A DNA stretch of 64,000 nucleotides from Arthrobacter sp. SLBN-100. GTDB taxonomy: Bacteria > Actinomycetota > Actinomycetes > Actinomycetales > Micrococcaceae. Numbering within the stretch: the stretch's first letter is position 1; every line of letters starts with the position of its first letter. The notes under the pieces were generated by a model, which saw nothing but the letters and a program-made list of their open reading frames with translations, was not told the origin of the DNA and did no database searches. Shown here piece by piece: positions 25,245-34,308 of this stretch. A program made the position numbers and the translations under genes. The stretch spans positions 434,001-498,000 of the forward strand of contig NZ_VFMY01000001.1 of assembly GCF_006715305.1 (NCBI RefSeq), written 5' to 3'.

Positions 25245-26411
25245 TCAGGCCGGCTGCCACTTGACCGGGAGCGCCTTCAGCCCATAGACGATAGTGCTTT
25301 CCATTCGTTCCAGATTGGCTCCCTCAACCAGAGAAAGCCCGGGCAATCGGGACAGCAGGGCCTCCAGCGCGATCCTGGCCTCGAGCCGGGCCAGCGGCGC
25401 GCCGAGGCAGAAGTGAATGCCGTGGCCGAAAGCCAAATGCCGGTTCTGGCCGCGGTCGACGTCGAACTCACCAGGCCGCTGGAACTGCCGCTCGTCGCGG
25501 TTGGCGGAGCCGATCCAAGCCACGATCGGCGCACCCGCGGGAATCCGTTCGTCTCCCAGGGTTGTCCCTGCGACCGTTACCCGGTACATGGACTGGACCG
25601 GCGACCGAAAGCGCAGCACTTCTTCGATGGTCTGGGGAAGCAAGGCGGGTTCCTGCCGGAGACGGTCGATGGTGCCGGGCGACTCAGCGAGGCACAAAAC
25701 GGCGTTGCCAATCAGGTTGGTGGTGGTCTCATTGCCGGCAACAAGCAGCAAACTGCAAAAACCGAGCAGTTCGGGCACCGTCAGATTTTGGCCGTCAATC
25801 TTGGCGGAAAGCAGGTTGCTGATCAGGTCCTTACCGGGCCGGCTCCTGCGCTGTTCGATCAGGGCCAGGAAGTACTCCGTCATCTCGGAGTTGGTGGCGT
25901 AGTGCTCCTCACTGGTCGAACCAGTCCGCGTTTGGCTGACAATCACATCGGACCAGTACTTGAAGTGCTCACGGTCCTGGGCAGGAATGCCCATAAGTTC
26001 GGAGATCACTATGACCGGCAACGGGTACGCCAGTTCCCTAATCAAGTCGGCGCTCCCGCGGGCCGCAATCCCCTCCAGAAGCTCGTCCGCGAGCCCGGCG
26101 ATACGGGGAGCCAGGGCATCCACAGCTTTCGGCGTGAACGCCTGGGTGACCAGGGAGCGTAGCTGCCGGTGCCGTGGAGGATCGGTGGTGATCAGGCTCG
26201 AGGCGAACAGTTGGCCGGTCCCTGATGGATCCTCACCGCCGATGCGCGACGAGAACGTAGCATGCTCTGACAGGACCCGTTGAACGTCGTCGTACCGGAA
26301 GACGTGCCAACTTCCCGATTGTTCGTCGTGAAAGACAGGGGCTTTTTCCCGCATTCGTTCATACCCGGGAAAGGGGTCGAGCTGATGTTCGCCGAACTGG
26401 GTGAAGTCCAT
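25245..26411 (-). CDS. Cytochrome P450
   Basis: A 388-residue soluble bacterial P450. Features are DPPRHRQLRSLVTQAFTP in the C-helix region, the I-helix oxygen-activation motif AGNETTTN, the ExxR motif in EEVLR, and haem-binding FGHGIHFCLGAPLAR with Cys335 as thiolate ligand. The pattern resembles CYP107-type enzymes, which hydroxylate macrolides, steroids or xenobiotics. The substrate is unknown, and no ferredoxin or reductase gene is adjacent. The PEP-mutase family gene follows directly. Confidence 0.93.
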   Translation of the reverse strand: MDFTQFGEHQLDPFPGYERMREKAPVFHDEQSGSWHVFRYDDVQRVLSEHATFSSRIGGEDPSGTGQLFASSLITTDPPRHRQLRSLVTQAFTPKAVDALAPRIAGLADELLEGIAARGSADLIRELAYPLPVIVISELMGIPAQDREHFKYWSDVIVSQTRTGSTSEEHYATNSEMTEYFLALIEQRRSRPGKDLISNLLSAKIDGQNLTVPELLGFCSLLLVAGNETTTNLIGNAVLCLAESPGTIDRLRQEPALLPQTIEEVLRFRSPVQSMYRVTVAGTTLGDERIPAGAPIVAWIGSANRDERQFQRPGEFDVDRGQNRHLAFGHGIHFCLGAPLARLEARIALEALLSRLPGLSLVEGANLERMESTIVYGLKALPVKWQPA

Positions 26412-26575
26412 GGATGGCCTCTCTGCCCGCCTGGCGCTCTGTCGGCCTGACGGACGCCCGGGCTTCGGTTGACTGACCCTTGAGCCTTGATTTTATCCAT
26501 CGCCTGCTCCTGGGTCATTAGCAGGCGACGAACCCGGGTCTGCTCGGCGGGCGGCAGCGGCCACGGCGGCATCTT

Positions 26576-26800
26576 TCAGTACGGTCGGCCAAGCATTTCC
26601 CCTTGTGGGGTCGTTTTGCCGGTCGATACCGGTGCTTGCTCCGTGAACTGGGTGAATGGTATCCATCCCAGCAGATTGGGGCCGAGCACGATTCCGAGGA
26701 CTATTTCGAACACCTCGGCTGGTTCCAAGGAAAGAGTTCCAAAGCTGCAGCCATCGTCAGCGGTGGCCCCATAGCAGCCCGTTCCGCGAGGAATCACCAA
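26576..26800 (-). pseudogene. Probable fragment of a cation/proton antiporter
   Basis: The minus-strand frame contains PAEVFEIVLGIVLGPNLLGW, which looks like the second membrane helix region of Kef/NhaP-type CPA antiporters. Nothing antiporter-like follows, and the frame stops after about 75 residues. The rest of the 26412-26839 gap shows no gene. This call rests on one short motif and is tentative. Confidence 0.4.
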
Positions 26801-26839
26801 GTTGGGTTAAGAAAGCCCATCCTCTAAGGTTGGTGCTCG

Positions 26840-27361
26840 ATGAAAGCCCCTAACGAGACGTCCGATCAGCCGCGCGCCGCGTCGCCACATGGTCCTGTAT
26901 TTGTTGATGCGTCGGGCCGGCGGTTGCGGCGGGTCAAGCTTTTGGGTTTGGGGGCCCTCGGGATCGTGGCAGGGTACGTGGTCCTCCTCCTGGTTGCGCT
27001 CATGGGCGGTTCCAACGTGGCTGCACCCTACCTGCCCCTCCCCGCCGCCGCGGGGACGGGCAATCTGCCGTCTTCCCCACCGGCACCGGCTTCCCACGCC
27101 GGTAACCTCCAAGGCGCTGAAGGCCCCGCTGCTGTCCCGGCAGCGCCAGCCGCCTTCCAGGTCCCGGTAGCAGCGCCCCAGGCCGTTCCCGTAGCACCGC
27201 CTGCTGCTGCCGCGCTCCCGCCTGCGGCCCCCGCCGGAGCCGTAGTTGCGCCAGCGGCCACTGGGAAGCCGACGGCCCCCGGAATGAGCAGCTCCGTGCA
27301 GGGCGCGAACGAGTTGGCGCCAGGCCAGGCAACACGGCCCTCGTCACCGCCGCGCCCGTGA
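26840..27361 (+). CDS. Single-pass membrane protein with Ala/Pro-rich extracellular tail
   Basis: A 173-residue protein: about 30 cytoplasmic residues, a membrane helix (LLGLGALGIVAGYVVLLLVALM, about 34-55), then about 115 residues of low-complexity Ala/Pro/Val that probably cross the cell wall. No enzymatic domain is present. The stop overlaps the start of the deacetylase-glycosyltransferase by 4 nt (GTGA), so it is probably an accessory or scaffold for that enzyme. Confidence 0.75.
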   Translation: MKAPNETSDQPRAASPHGPVFVDASGRRLRRVKLLGLGALGIVAGYVVLLLVALMGGSNVAAPYLPLPAAAGTGNLPSSPPAPASHAGNLQGAEGPAAVPAAPAAFQVPVAAPQAVPVAPPAAAALPPAAPAGAVVAPAATGKPTAPGMSSSVQGANELAPGQATRPSSPPRP

Positions 27362-29544
27362 GTTATCCTCGCCCGAGCAGAGACGGCGTCCGCACCGAAG
27401 GCCCTCGTCCTGCCAAGGTGCGGGCCCACTGGCTGGTCCTCATGGCCACCCTGTTGGCCTTGGGCCTTGCCCTGGTGGTACAGGGGTACATGCACCACCA
27501 GGGTCGGGTCGGTGATAACCCGGTAGCGGCAGCCGAATCTGCCGGTGAAGTCCCGAAGGCCGTATCGCAGGGCGGTCCGGTGGTGGATTCCCGTGGCGGG
27601 GCGGTCCGTGCGGCCGGCCCTCCGGACCGCACCGTGGCCCTGACTTTCGACGACGGACCGGACCCCGTTTGGACGCCGCGGATCCTCGACATCCTTCGGA
27701 AGCACCAGGTCCATGCAACCTTCTTCGTCATCGGTTCCGCGGCAGCGGACAACCCCGATATTTTGCGCCGTATTGTCGCTGAAGGCCACGAAGTGGGCGT
27801 CCATACGCTCACCCACGCTGATCTCGGCACTGCCGAGGCGTGGCGCACGCAACTCGAGGTGCAGGGTGCCCAGGATGTAATTGTGGGCATCACGGGTCAA
27901 TCCGCGTCCCTGTTGCGTCCGCCGTACAGTTCCGGCAACGCGGCGCTCACCAATGGCACGTGGTCCGCGATGCAGGAACTGGCGGACGATGGTTACCTCA
28001 CCGTGCTCAGCAGCATGGACAGCGAGGACTGGCGGCTCCCAGGCGCGGCGGCGATCCAGGGCAACCTCGATCCTTCAGGCCCGCAGGGGCAGGTGGTCCT
28101 GATGCACGACGGCGGAGGCGACCGGGAGCAGACCGTCGCCGCCCTCGACTCCGCCCTGACGAAGTTCGAGGACCAGGGCTTCCGGGTCACCACCGTGGGT
28201 GACTCAATAGGCATTGACAGCACGCGGCCAGCCTCCAGCATGGAAAAGGTCAGCGGGACAGCCTTCCTGTGGGGCATCCGCCTCAGTGACTTCGTGGTCA
28301 CGGCCATCTCGTGGGCGCTCGTTGCTGCCGGAGTCGTAACCTTCATCCGCGCCGTCCTCGTGGTCTTCTTTGCCGCGCGCCACAGCCGCGCCGCTCGCCG
28401 CATCACGGCGGCCGGCCGTGGCCGGCGCAGGGTGGACGTGATGGTCCGGCCCGAGATTACTGAACCGGTCACCGTGATCGTGCCCGCGTACAACGAGTCG
28501 GCCGGCATCGAGGCCGCGGTCCGGTCCATTGTGGCCTCGACCCACCCCGTTGAGATCATCGTGGTGGACGACGGTTCAACCGACGGAACGGCGGACATCG
28601 TGGACGTGCTCGGACTGCCGGGCGTCACGGTGATCCGTAAGGAGAACGGCGGCAAACCGTCTGCGCTGAACGCGGGGCTGCAAGCTGCCACCCACGAGCT
28701 TGTGGTGATGGTGGACGGCGACACCGTCTTCGAACCGGACACGGTCCATGCCCTCATCCAGCCCTTCGCCGACCCGCGCGTGGGCGCCATTTCCGGGAAC
28801 ACGAAGGTCGCCAACCGCGGGGGCATCCTCGGCGCCTGGCAGCACATCGAGTACGTCGTCGGCTTCAACCTGGACCGAAGGCTGTTCGACGTCGCCGAAT
28901 GCATGCCGACTGTCCCCGGCGCTATCGGTGCTTTCCGCCGTGAGGCCCTCCTCCGGGTCGGTGGCGTCAGTGACGACACACTCGCCGAGGACACCGACCT
29001 GACCATGTCCCTGTGCCGTGATGGCTGGCGTGTGGTGTATCAGGAGGATGCGCGGGCCTGGACCGAGGCGCCGGCAAGCCTCGCAGCGCTCTGGAAACAG
29101 CGCTACCGCTGGTGCTACGGCACTTTGCAGGCCATGTGGAAGCACCGGGGCGCGGTGGTGCAGGGAGGCGCTGCGGGCAAGCTCGGCCGGCGCGGACTTG
29201 GTTACCTGCTGGTCCTGCAGGTGCTGCTGCCCCTGTTCGCGCCCGTCGTCGATGTCTTTGCTGTCTACGGCCTGATCTTCCTCGATCCACTCCGGATTGC
29301 CGCGCTCTGGCTCATCTTCCTGGCCGTTCAGTTCCTGATGGCTGCCTACGCGTTCAGGCTCGACAATGAACGGCTACGGCCGCTGTGGACGCTTCCGCTT
29401 CAGCAGTTCGTCTACCGGCAGCTGATGTATCTCGTGGTCATCCAGGCAGTGGTTACGGCGCTGGCCGGCGTGCACCTTCGGTGGCACCGCATGGAAAGGT
29501 ACGGCAGCCTGGGCGACGCCCCGATTGGCCAGGGCCAAGCCTAG
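27358..29544 (+). CDS. Polysaccharide deacetylase - family 2 glycosyltransferase fusion
   Basis: A 728-residue fusion. After an N-terminal signal anchor (about 25-45), a NodB deacetylase domain has metal motif TFDDGPDP, the HTLTHADLG histidines, RPPYSSGN and LMHDGG. A membrane helix (about 310-340) leads to a GT2 domain with VPAYNE, VVDDGSTDGT, DGDT, EDTD and the QRYRW motif of processive synthases, then about four C-terminal helices. Both active sites look intact. It probably polymerises and N-deacetylates an aminosugar exopolysaccharide, joining in one chain what PgaC and PgaB do separately. Which face each domain occupies is inferred from helix placement. Confidence 0.9.
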   Translation: MSYPRPSRDGVRTEGPRPAKVRAHWLVLMATLLALGLALVVQGYMHHQGRVGDNPVAAAESAGEVPKAVSQGGPVVDSRGGAVRAAGPPDRTVALTFDDGPDPVWTPRILDILRKHQVHATFFVIGSAAADNPDILRRIVAEGHEVGVHTLTHADLGTAEAWRTQLEVQGAQDVIVGITGQSASLLRPPYSSGNAALTNGTWSAMQELADDGYLTVLSSMDSEDWRLPGAAAIQGNLDPSGPQGQVVLMHDGGGDREQTVAALDSALTKFEDQGFRVTTVGDSIGIDSTRPASSMEKVSGTAFLWGIRLSDFVVTAISWALVAAGVVTFIRAVLVVFFAARHSRAARRITAAGRGRRRVDVMVRPEITEPVTVIVPAYNESAGIEAAVRSIVASTHPVEIIVVDDGSTDGTADIVDVLGLPGVTVIRKENGGKPSALNAGLQAATHELVVMVDGDTVFEPDTVHALIQPFADPRVGAISGNTKVANRGGILGAWQHIEYVVGFNLDRRLFDVAECMPTVPGAIGAFRREALLRVGGVSDDTLAEDTDLTMSLCRDGWRVVYQEDARAWTEAPASLAALWKQRYRWCYGTLQAMWKHRGAVVQGGAAGKLGRRGLGYLLVLQVLLPLFAPVVDVFAVYGLIFLDPLRIAALWLIFLAVQFLMAAYAFRLDNERLRPLWTLPLQQFVYRQLMYLVVIQAVVTALAGVHLRWHRMERYGSLGDAPIGQGQA

Positions 29545-29678
29545 GACGTGCGGAAGCCCGCCATGGAGTCTTGGGGCCAGGAAACCCGGTATCCAACACC
29601 TATCCCACCGGGTGCGCGGTTTGCCTGTCCAGGATCAGCGCCGTGAATCACTGTCGGTGCCTCAAGACATCAGGAAGT

Positions 29679-29691
29679 TCAGACAGTCTGA
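29679..29691. promoter_or_regulatory. Palindrome upstream of the lactonase/aldo-keto reductase genes
   Basis: TCAGAC-A-GTCTGA, perfect 6-bp arms around one base, about 157 bp upstream of ATG 29848. It has the size and symmetry of a GntR-family operator. No regulator gene is adjacent. The remaining roughly 300-bp gap (29545-29847) holds no recognised gene. Confidence 0.4.
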
Positions 29692-29847
29692 TCGGGCACC
29701 GACCAAGAGTCCGGAGCATGGTTGATATTGTGGAATTCGGGTGCTGGAACAGGAAGTGCGACGGGAGTTGCCTTTCCGGCGGCTCGGGCGTTCCACTGGC
29801 GGATGTCGTGCAGGAAATGCGCGAGAACTGGATGCAAAGGGGCTCGG

Positions 29848-30750
29848 ATGGTTGCTGCACTGACAATCGGCGGGCTGGACTGCCTGTTCACGGGCTCGGC
29901 ATGGGCCGAGGGTCCCTTGTGGGTGCCATCGTCCCAGGCAGTTCGCTGGAGCGATATCCCGAATGACCGCATCCTCGAGTTCGACCCCGCCGCGGGGAGG
30001 ACCCGCGAATACGCGCTTGGGGTCGAATTCACAAACGGCCGTACCCTCGACGCCGACGGCAGTGTGGTGCAGTGCAGCCACGGGCGCCGCAGGATTGAGC
30101 GTGACCGCGGGGGAGTGGTGACAGGACTGGTTGATTCCTACCGGGGCCGCCGGCTGAACTCGCCCAACGACGTCGTGATTGCACGTGACTCCAGCATCTG
30201 GTTCACGGACCCGCCGTACGGGATCCTTCCAGGCACTAAGGAAGGGCACGAGGGGGAGCAGGAGTACGGCGGCTGCTACGTTTTCCGGTTCGAGCCCGCT
30301 TCAGGAACACTGACAGCAATGATCACTGACCTCGTCCACCCCAACGGGCTGGCCTTCTCACCGGATGAGTCCGTTCTCTATGTTGCGGACACAGCAGGTC
30401 CTCATTATGGGGTTCCGTTGAGGATCGCCGCCTACGATGTGGCGGACGGCACCTGCCGCCCCAGCGGAATGGTTCTCGAGCTGGAAGAAGGCAATGCTGC
30501 TGACGGTTTGCGGGTTGATGTGCAAGGCAGGATCTGGACCTCTGCCGGCCCCGCCGTCCGGGTCTATTCACCGTCCTTCGAACTCCTGGCTACCGTGGCA
30601 GTGCCTGAGCGGGTGTCGAACTTGTGCTTTGGCGGCCCGGACGGCCAGGACCTTTACATCACAGCCACCGCCAGCCTGTACTGCATCCGCAGCACCACGC
30701 GGGACGCGGCGGCCAAGGATTTTAACACCCGCAACCGAACACGAGGATAA
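29848..30750 (+). CDS. SMP-30/gluconolactonase family protein
   Basis: A 300-residue six-bladed propeller lactonase. The metal site is visible as the Glu in SAWAEGPLW, Asn in NSPNDVV, and Asp in FSPDESVLYVAD, and blade motifs such as WFTDPPYG and GLRVDVQGRIW recur. It probably hydrolyses a sugar lactone. ATG 29848 is chosen because AAGGGG lies 6 nt upstream. The frame upstream is open for another 42 codons, but these have no family similarity. It is followed 2 nt later by the aldo/keto reductase, so it is probably a sugar oxidation pair. Confidence 0.88.
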   Translation: MVAALTIGGLDCLFTGSAWAEGPLWVPSSQAVRWSDIPNDRILEFDPAAGRTREYALGVEFTNGRTLDADGSVVQCSHGRRRIERDRGGVVTGLVDSYRGRRLNSPNDVVIARDSSIWFTDPPYGILPGTKEGHEGEQEYGGCYVFRFEPASGTLTAMITDLVHPNGLAFSPDESVLYVADTAGPHYGVPLRIAAYDVADGTCRPSGMVLELEEGNAADGLRVDVQGRIWTSAGPAVRVYSPSFELLATVAVPERVSNLCFGGPDGQDLYITATASLYCIRSTTRDAAAKDFNTRNRTRG

Positions 30751-30752
30751 CA

Positions 30753-31784
30753 GTGGAATACAGGACCCTGGGCCGCAGCGGCGCCGTCGTTTCCAACTAC
30801 TCGCTGGGAACCATGACCTTCGGTGCGGAGGCCACCGAGGAGACCTCACACGCCATCCTGGACAGGTACTTTGCGGCAGGCGGGAATTTCATCGACACTG
30901 CCGATGTCTACAGCGCCGGTATTTCGGAAGAAATCATCGGCCGCTGGCTGGCCAAGCGTCCGGACGTCAGGGATACAGCGGTGATAGCCACGAAGGGCCG
31001 CTTTCCGATGGGGACAGCACCGAACGACGTCGGAACATCCCGCCGGCATTTGACGCGCGCCCTGGATGATTCCCTCCGACGTCTTGGCGTGGAACAGATC
31101 GACCTGTACCAGATGCACGCGTGGGACCCGATTACTCCATTGGAGGAGACCCTGCGCTTCCTGGACGAATCAGTCAGCCGGGGCAAGATTGCCTATTACG
31201 GCTTTTCCAACTTTCTGGGATGGCAACTGACCAAGGCCGTCCATGTCGCCCGGGCGAGCGGCTGGAATCCGCCGGTGACCCTGCAGCCCCAGTACAGCCT
31301 GCTGGTCAGGGACATCGAATCCGAGATTGTTCCGGCGGCGCTCGACGCCGGCATCGGCCTGCTGCCCTGGTCGCCGCTGGGCGGTGGGTGGCTATCGGGC
31401 AAGTACAAGCGGGACCAGCCTCCTGCAGGTGCCACGAGGCTCGGTGAAAACCCCGAACGCGGAATGGAGGCCTGGAAGGCGCGCAACGACAACCCGCGTA
31501 CCTGGGCCGTCATCGATGCGGTGGAAGACATTGCCGCTGCCCGGGGAGTCAGCCCTACCCAAGTGGCGCTGGCCTGGCTGGTCGACAGGCCGGCGGTCAC
31601 GTCAGTGATCCTGGGTGCCCGGAGCAAGGAGCAGCTTGCCGACAACCTCGCTGCGGCCGAACTGCAGCTCAGTCCTGACGACGCGAATCAGCTGACTCAG
31701 GTCAGCCAGCCCGAGACGGGGGTCTATCCCTACGGGCCGATGGCGCAGGAGCAGCGCAGCCGCAAGATTGAGGGTGGACGGTAG
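30753..31784 (+). CDS. Aldo/keto reductase
   Basis: A 343-residue NADPH-dependent aldo/keto reductase. The barrel carries the catalytic tetrad as Asp and Tyr in FIDTADVYS, Lys in ATKGRFP and His in YQMHAWD. The C-terminal cofactor site includes LGARSKEQLADNL. The GTG start has GAGGA at a good distance. As the second gene after the SMP-30 lactonase it probably oxidises an aldose to the lactone or reduces a ketose in the same route. Confidence 0.92.
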   Translation: MEYRTLGRSGAVVSNYSLGTMTFGAEATEETSHAILDRYFAAGGNFIDTADVYSAGISEEIIGRWLAKRPDVRDTAVIATKGRFPMGTAPNDVGTSRRHLTRALDDSLRRLGVEQIDLYQMHAWDPITPLEETLRFLDESVSRGKIAYYGFSNFLGWQLTKAVHVARASGWNPPVTLQPQYSLLVRDIESEIVPAALDAGIGLLPWSPLGGGWLSGKYKRDQPPAGATRLGENPERGMEAWKARNDNPRTWAVIDAVEDIAAARGVSPTQVALAWLVDRPAVTSVILGARSKEQLADNLAAAELQLSPDDANQLTQVSQPETGVYPYGPMAQEQRSRKIEGGR

Positions 31785-31786
31785 CT

Positions 31787-31820
31787 GGGCGCCGGACCCT
31801 CCGACCAGGGCCCGGCGCTC
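31787..31820. terminator. Hairpin between convergent genes
   Basis: Arms 31787-31799 and 31808-31820 pair at 11 of 13 positions (GGGCGCCGGACCC with GGGCCCGGCGCTC). It lies between the aldo/keto reductase stop and the convergent FAD oxidase. There is no strong T tract. Confidence 0.5.
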
Positions 31821-31843
31821 AAAGTCCGTCGCTCGAAGTCCAT

Positions 31844-33346
31844 TCAGGAAGTCGGAGCAGCTTCAGGAGGGACAGCCTCCGGGGGTGCTGTTTCCGATGG
31901 CAGTGCCTCTGCTGGGGCGGCTTCAGGCTGCAGGCTCACTTGCTCCCGGGAAGGAACGGCGGCGGCTCCGGCAACGGCGGGCTTGATGTTCTGGTTGACG
32001 TGGAAGAAGTTGTCAGGATCATACTTCGCCTTGAGCTCGGCGAGCCGAGCGTAGTTCGAGCCGAGAGTGTCCTCGATCCTGGACTGGTCGTCGGCGTCCT
32101 GGAAATTGATGTAGCCGCCCGGCTCGGAATACTCGTGGAGCGCGGCCCAGTACGCGCGGACCCAGGCAATGTTATTAGCGTTCTCTGCAGGCTCGGGCCA
32201 CTGCCCGGCGATGACCGGCGCGAACTTCACATCGCGGTAGGCAAAGGCAGTGGCTTCGGGCGCAACCCGGTTGACGGCCCCATCGATGGGATAGAAGTGG
32301 TTGGCCGTGTGGATGCTGGGAATTCCCGGGGCGAATTCGACGGCGGTGCGGAGCGCATCGTCACTGAGGGTGCGAAGGAAATCGGCCTTCCAGTAGCCCT
32401 GAAGTCCGGCGGCATTGAGCCCGTCGAACATGACGTTGAGTGCCGGGTACGGCATCGGCGAAAAGAAGCTCCCCAGCGCCGGCCCGGCGTCCAGCATGGT
32501 CTGCCAGTGTGCAGGCCCGGCGTCAAGATCGCCCGTCCACATGCCGGCGATCACAGCTACTGGCCGCCCATGCCATTCCTCAGGCAGGAAGGGGACCGGG
32601 GGACCTTGGTGGAATCCGAGGAAGGCGCCCATCTCCTCGGGTTCGGAGGCAATCCATTCCCGGTACGCCGCGCCGATGTCAACTCCCCTGGCAGCATCAA
32701 AGAACATGATCCCCACATGGACCATGTCCACAGGGTGCAGGCGGAACTCCATCGACGTAACCACGCCGAAATTGCCACTGCCGCCGCGGAGTGCCCAGAA
32801 GAGGTCAACGTTCCCGGCCTCGCTGGCCGTCACGAATGTTCCGTCCGCAAGAACCACGTCCGCCGAGGCCAGGTTGTCGCAGGCGAGCCCGTACTTGCGG
32901 GAAAGGTAACCGATGCCGCCACCCAGCGTGAGGCCTGTTACACCGGTGGAGCCGACGATGCCGCCCGTGCTTGCGAGGCCGAACCCGTGAGTCGCGTGGT
33001 TGTAGTCAGCCCACGTGGCGCCCGGTTCCACACGCGCAGTCCTCGCGACGGGGTCGACGCGGACCCCGCGGCGGGCCGAGAAGTCAAGGACGAGGCCGCC
33101 GTCGACCGTTCCGAAGCCCGCCGCACTGTGCCCGCCGCCTCTCACGGCGACCTCAATTCCCAGGCCCCGGGCAAAGCGGACGGCGGCCAGGACGTCTGCC
33201 ACCTGGGACACCCGCAGCACGGCTGCAGGACGACGGTCAATCATGCCGTTGTGCACGAGGCGCGCCGCCTCGTACTCGGCGTCGTCTTCCTCGATAACCT
33301 GCCCGCGGACCTGCTCGCGGAGTACGTCAAACCGATCGCTACCCAT
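31844..33346 (-). CDS. FAD-linked oxidase, berberine-bridge-enzyme type
   Basis: A 500-residue flavoprotein. The N-terminal FAD-binding (PCMH) domain has RGGGHSAAG, where the His commonly forms the covalent FAD link, followed by GGIVGSTGVTGLTLGGGIG and GSGNFGVVTS. The substrate domain follows, and a BBE motif NYARLAELKAKYDPDNFFHVNQNI closes the core near residue 455. An unusual tail of about 40 residues rich in Glu-Ala-Pro repeats follows. It is probably a carbohydrate or alcohol oxidase making H2O2, with unknown substrate. No signal peptide is seen. Confidence 0.9.
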   Translation of the reverse strand: MGSDRFDVLREQVRGQVIEEDDAEYEAARLVHNGMIDRRPAAVLRVSQVADVLAAVRFARGLGIEVAVRGGGHSAAGFGTVDGGLVLDFSARRGVRVDPVARTARVEPGATWADYNHATHGFGLASTGGIVGSTGVTGLTLGGGIGYLSRKYGLACDNLASADVVLADGTFVTASEAGNVDLFWALRGGSGNFGVVTSMEFRLHPVDMVHVGIMFFDAARGVDIGAAYREWIASEPEEMGAFLGFHQGPPVPFLPEEWHGRPVAVIAGMWTGDLDAGPAHWQTMLDAGPALGSFFSPMPYPALNVMFDGLNAAGLQGYWKADFLRTLSDDALRTAVEFAPGIPSIHTANHFYPIDGAVNRVAPEATAFAYRDVKFAPVIAGQWPEPAENANNIAWVRAYWAALHEYSEPGGYINFQDADDQSRIEDTLGSNYARLAELKAKYDPDNFFHVNQNIKPAVAGAAAVPSREQVSLQPEAAPAEALPSETAPPEAVPPEAAPTS

Positions 33347-33476
33347 GACAACTCCAGATACCTTCAGAGACCAAAGGGCAGCCGGCTCCGTCTCGAGTCC
33401 CAGCGAGGGCCAGCGCTATGACCCTCCCGGTATACGCCTGGGCCTCATGCGGGTCAAGAGCGCAGCAGCACTTCAG

Positions 33477-34079
33477 TTACCCCAGTTCGTGCACCCGGTA
33501 GCGGATGTGTGTCACCAGGGGTGTGCCGCTCACTTCCGTCGGCTCAAGCTGAAGGTTTCCCACGCCGTCCAGGAGCCGTTCGCCCGCTCCGAGGAGAAGG
33601 GGTGCGATGTGGAGCCGCAACTCATCGATCAGCCCGGCGGAAAGATATTGCCGGGCAGTTTCCGCCCCACCGGCTATGGCGACGTCCTTTCCGGCCGCGG
33701 CCTCCCGCGCCCTGGCCAGCGCGGATTCGATGCCGTCGTTCACGAAATGAAATGTGGTGCCGCCCTGCATCTCCAGCGGCGGGCGGGGATGATGCGTGAG
33801 GACAAAGACGGGGGCGTGGTACGGCGGTTCCTCGCCCCACCAGCCGCGCCAGTCCTCGTCCCAAGGTCCTGGCCCGGGGCCGGCAAACATGTTGCGGCCC
33901 ATGATGTAGGCGCCGGCGGCGAGGATGCCCTCAAGCGCTGCGGCATTGGCCTCGGGTTCTTCGAACTGCCACCGGTGCAGGTCCTCGCCGCCCTCGCCCA
34001 GGGGATTGTCAGGGGTCTGGTTGGGGCCGGCGAGGAAGCCGTCAAGGGATACGGTGAGATCACAGGTGACGCTGTTCAT
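33477..34079 (-). CDS. RibD C-terminal domain / dihydrofolate-reductase-family protein
   Basis: A 200-residue RibD-C fold protein. It has TVSLDGFLAGPNQ at the start, GAYIMGRNMF, FVLTHHPRPPL, the nucleotide-binding AGGAETARQYLSAGLIDELRLHIAPLLLGAGERLL and a short end. It probably uses NADPH to reduce a small substrate. True riboflavin or folate synthesis roles are unlikely, as no such genes are near. A related protein lies at 34861-35496 on the opposite strand. Confidence 0.88.
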   Translation of the reverse strand: MNSVTCDLTVSLDGFLAGPNQTPDNPLGEGGEDLHRWQFEEPEANAAALEGILAAGAYIMGRNMFAGPGPGPWDEDWRGWWGEEPPYHAPVFVLTHHPRPPLEMQGGTTFHFVNDGIESALARAREAAAGKDVAIAGGAETARQYLSAGLIDELRLHIAPLLLGAGERLLDGVGNLQLEPTEVSGTPLVTHIRYRVHELG

Positions 34080-34169
34080 GGCTTCCCTTTTACGGTGGCA
34101 GGGGTGTTCAGGACGTGGATGGGCTAGGGGCCATGCTAATGGCGTCCGACGGCGGCCGGAAGGGATCTC

Positions 34170-34186
34170 CTTAAGGTCGCCTTAAG
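34170..34186. repeat. Short inverted repeat
   Basis: CTTAAGG-TCG-CCTTAAG, perfect 7-bp arms, in the gap (34080-34308) between the RibD-like and RidA-like genes. It is AT-rich compared with its surroundings. The rest of the gap shows no gene. Confidence 0.4.
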
Positions 34187-34308
34187 CATGCGGCAGGCAG
34201 GATCGGCGGCATGGAATCCGTTGGCAACGGTCCTGAGTGGGACCCCGTGCGCTTCGCGTAGCCGTACCGGCTCCGGGCGTTGGTCGCGGCACCCGGCAGC
34301 CCGCGGAA

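Noticed and set aside
29740..29862. Short plus frame VLEQEVRRELPF before the lactonase
   Set aside because: Overlaps the lactonase start, about 40 codons, no similarity recognised.
31940..33421. 493-codon plus-strand frame opposite the FAD oxidase
   Set aside because: No recognisable domain, and fully antisense to a well-supported flavoprotein gene.
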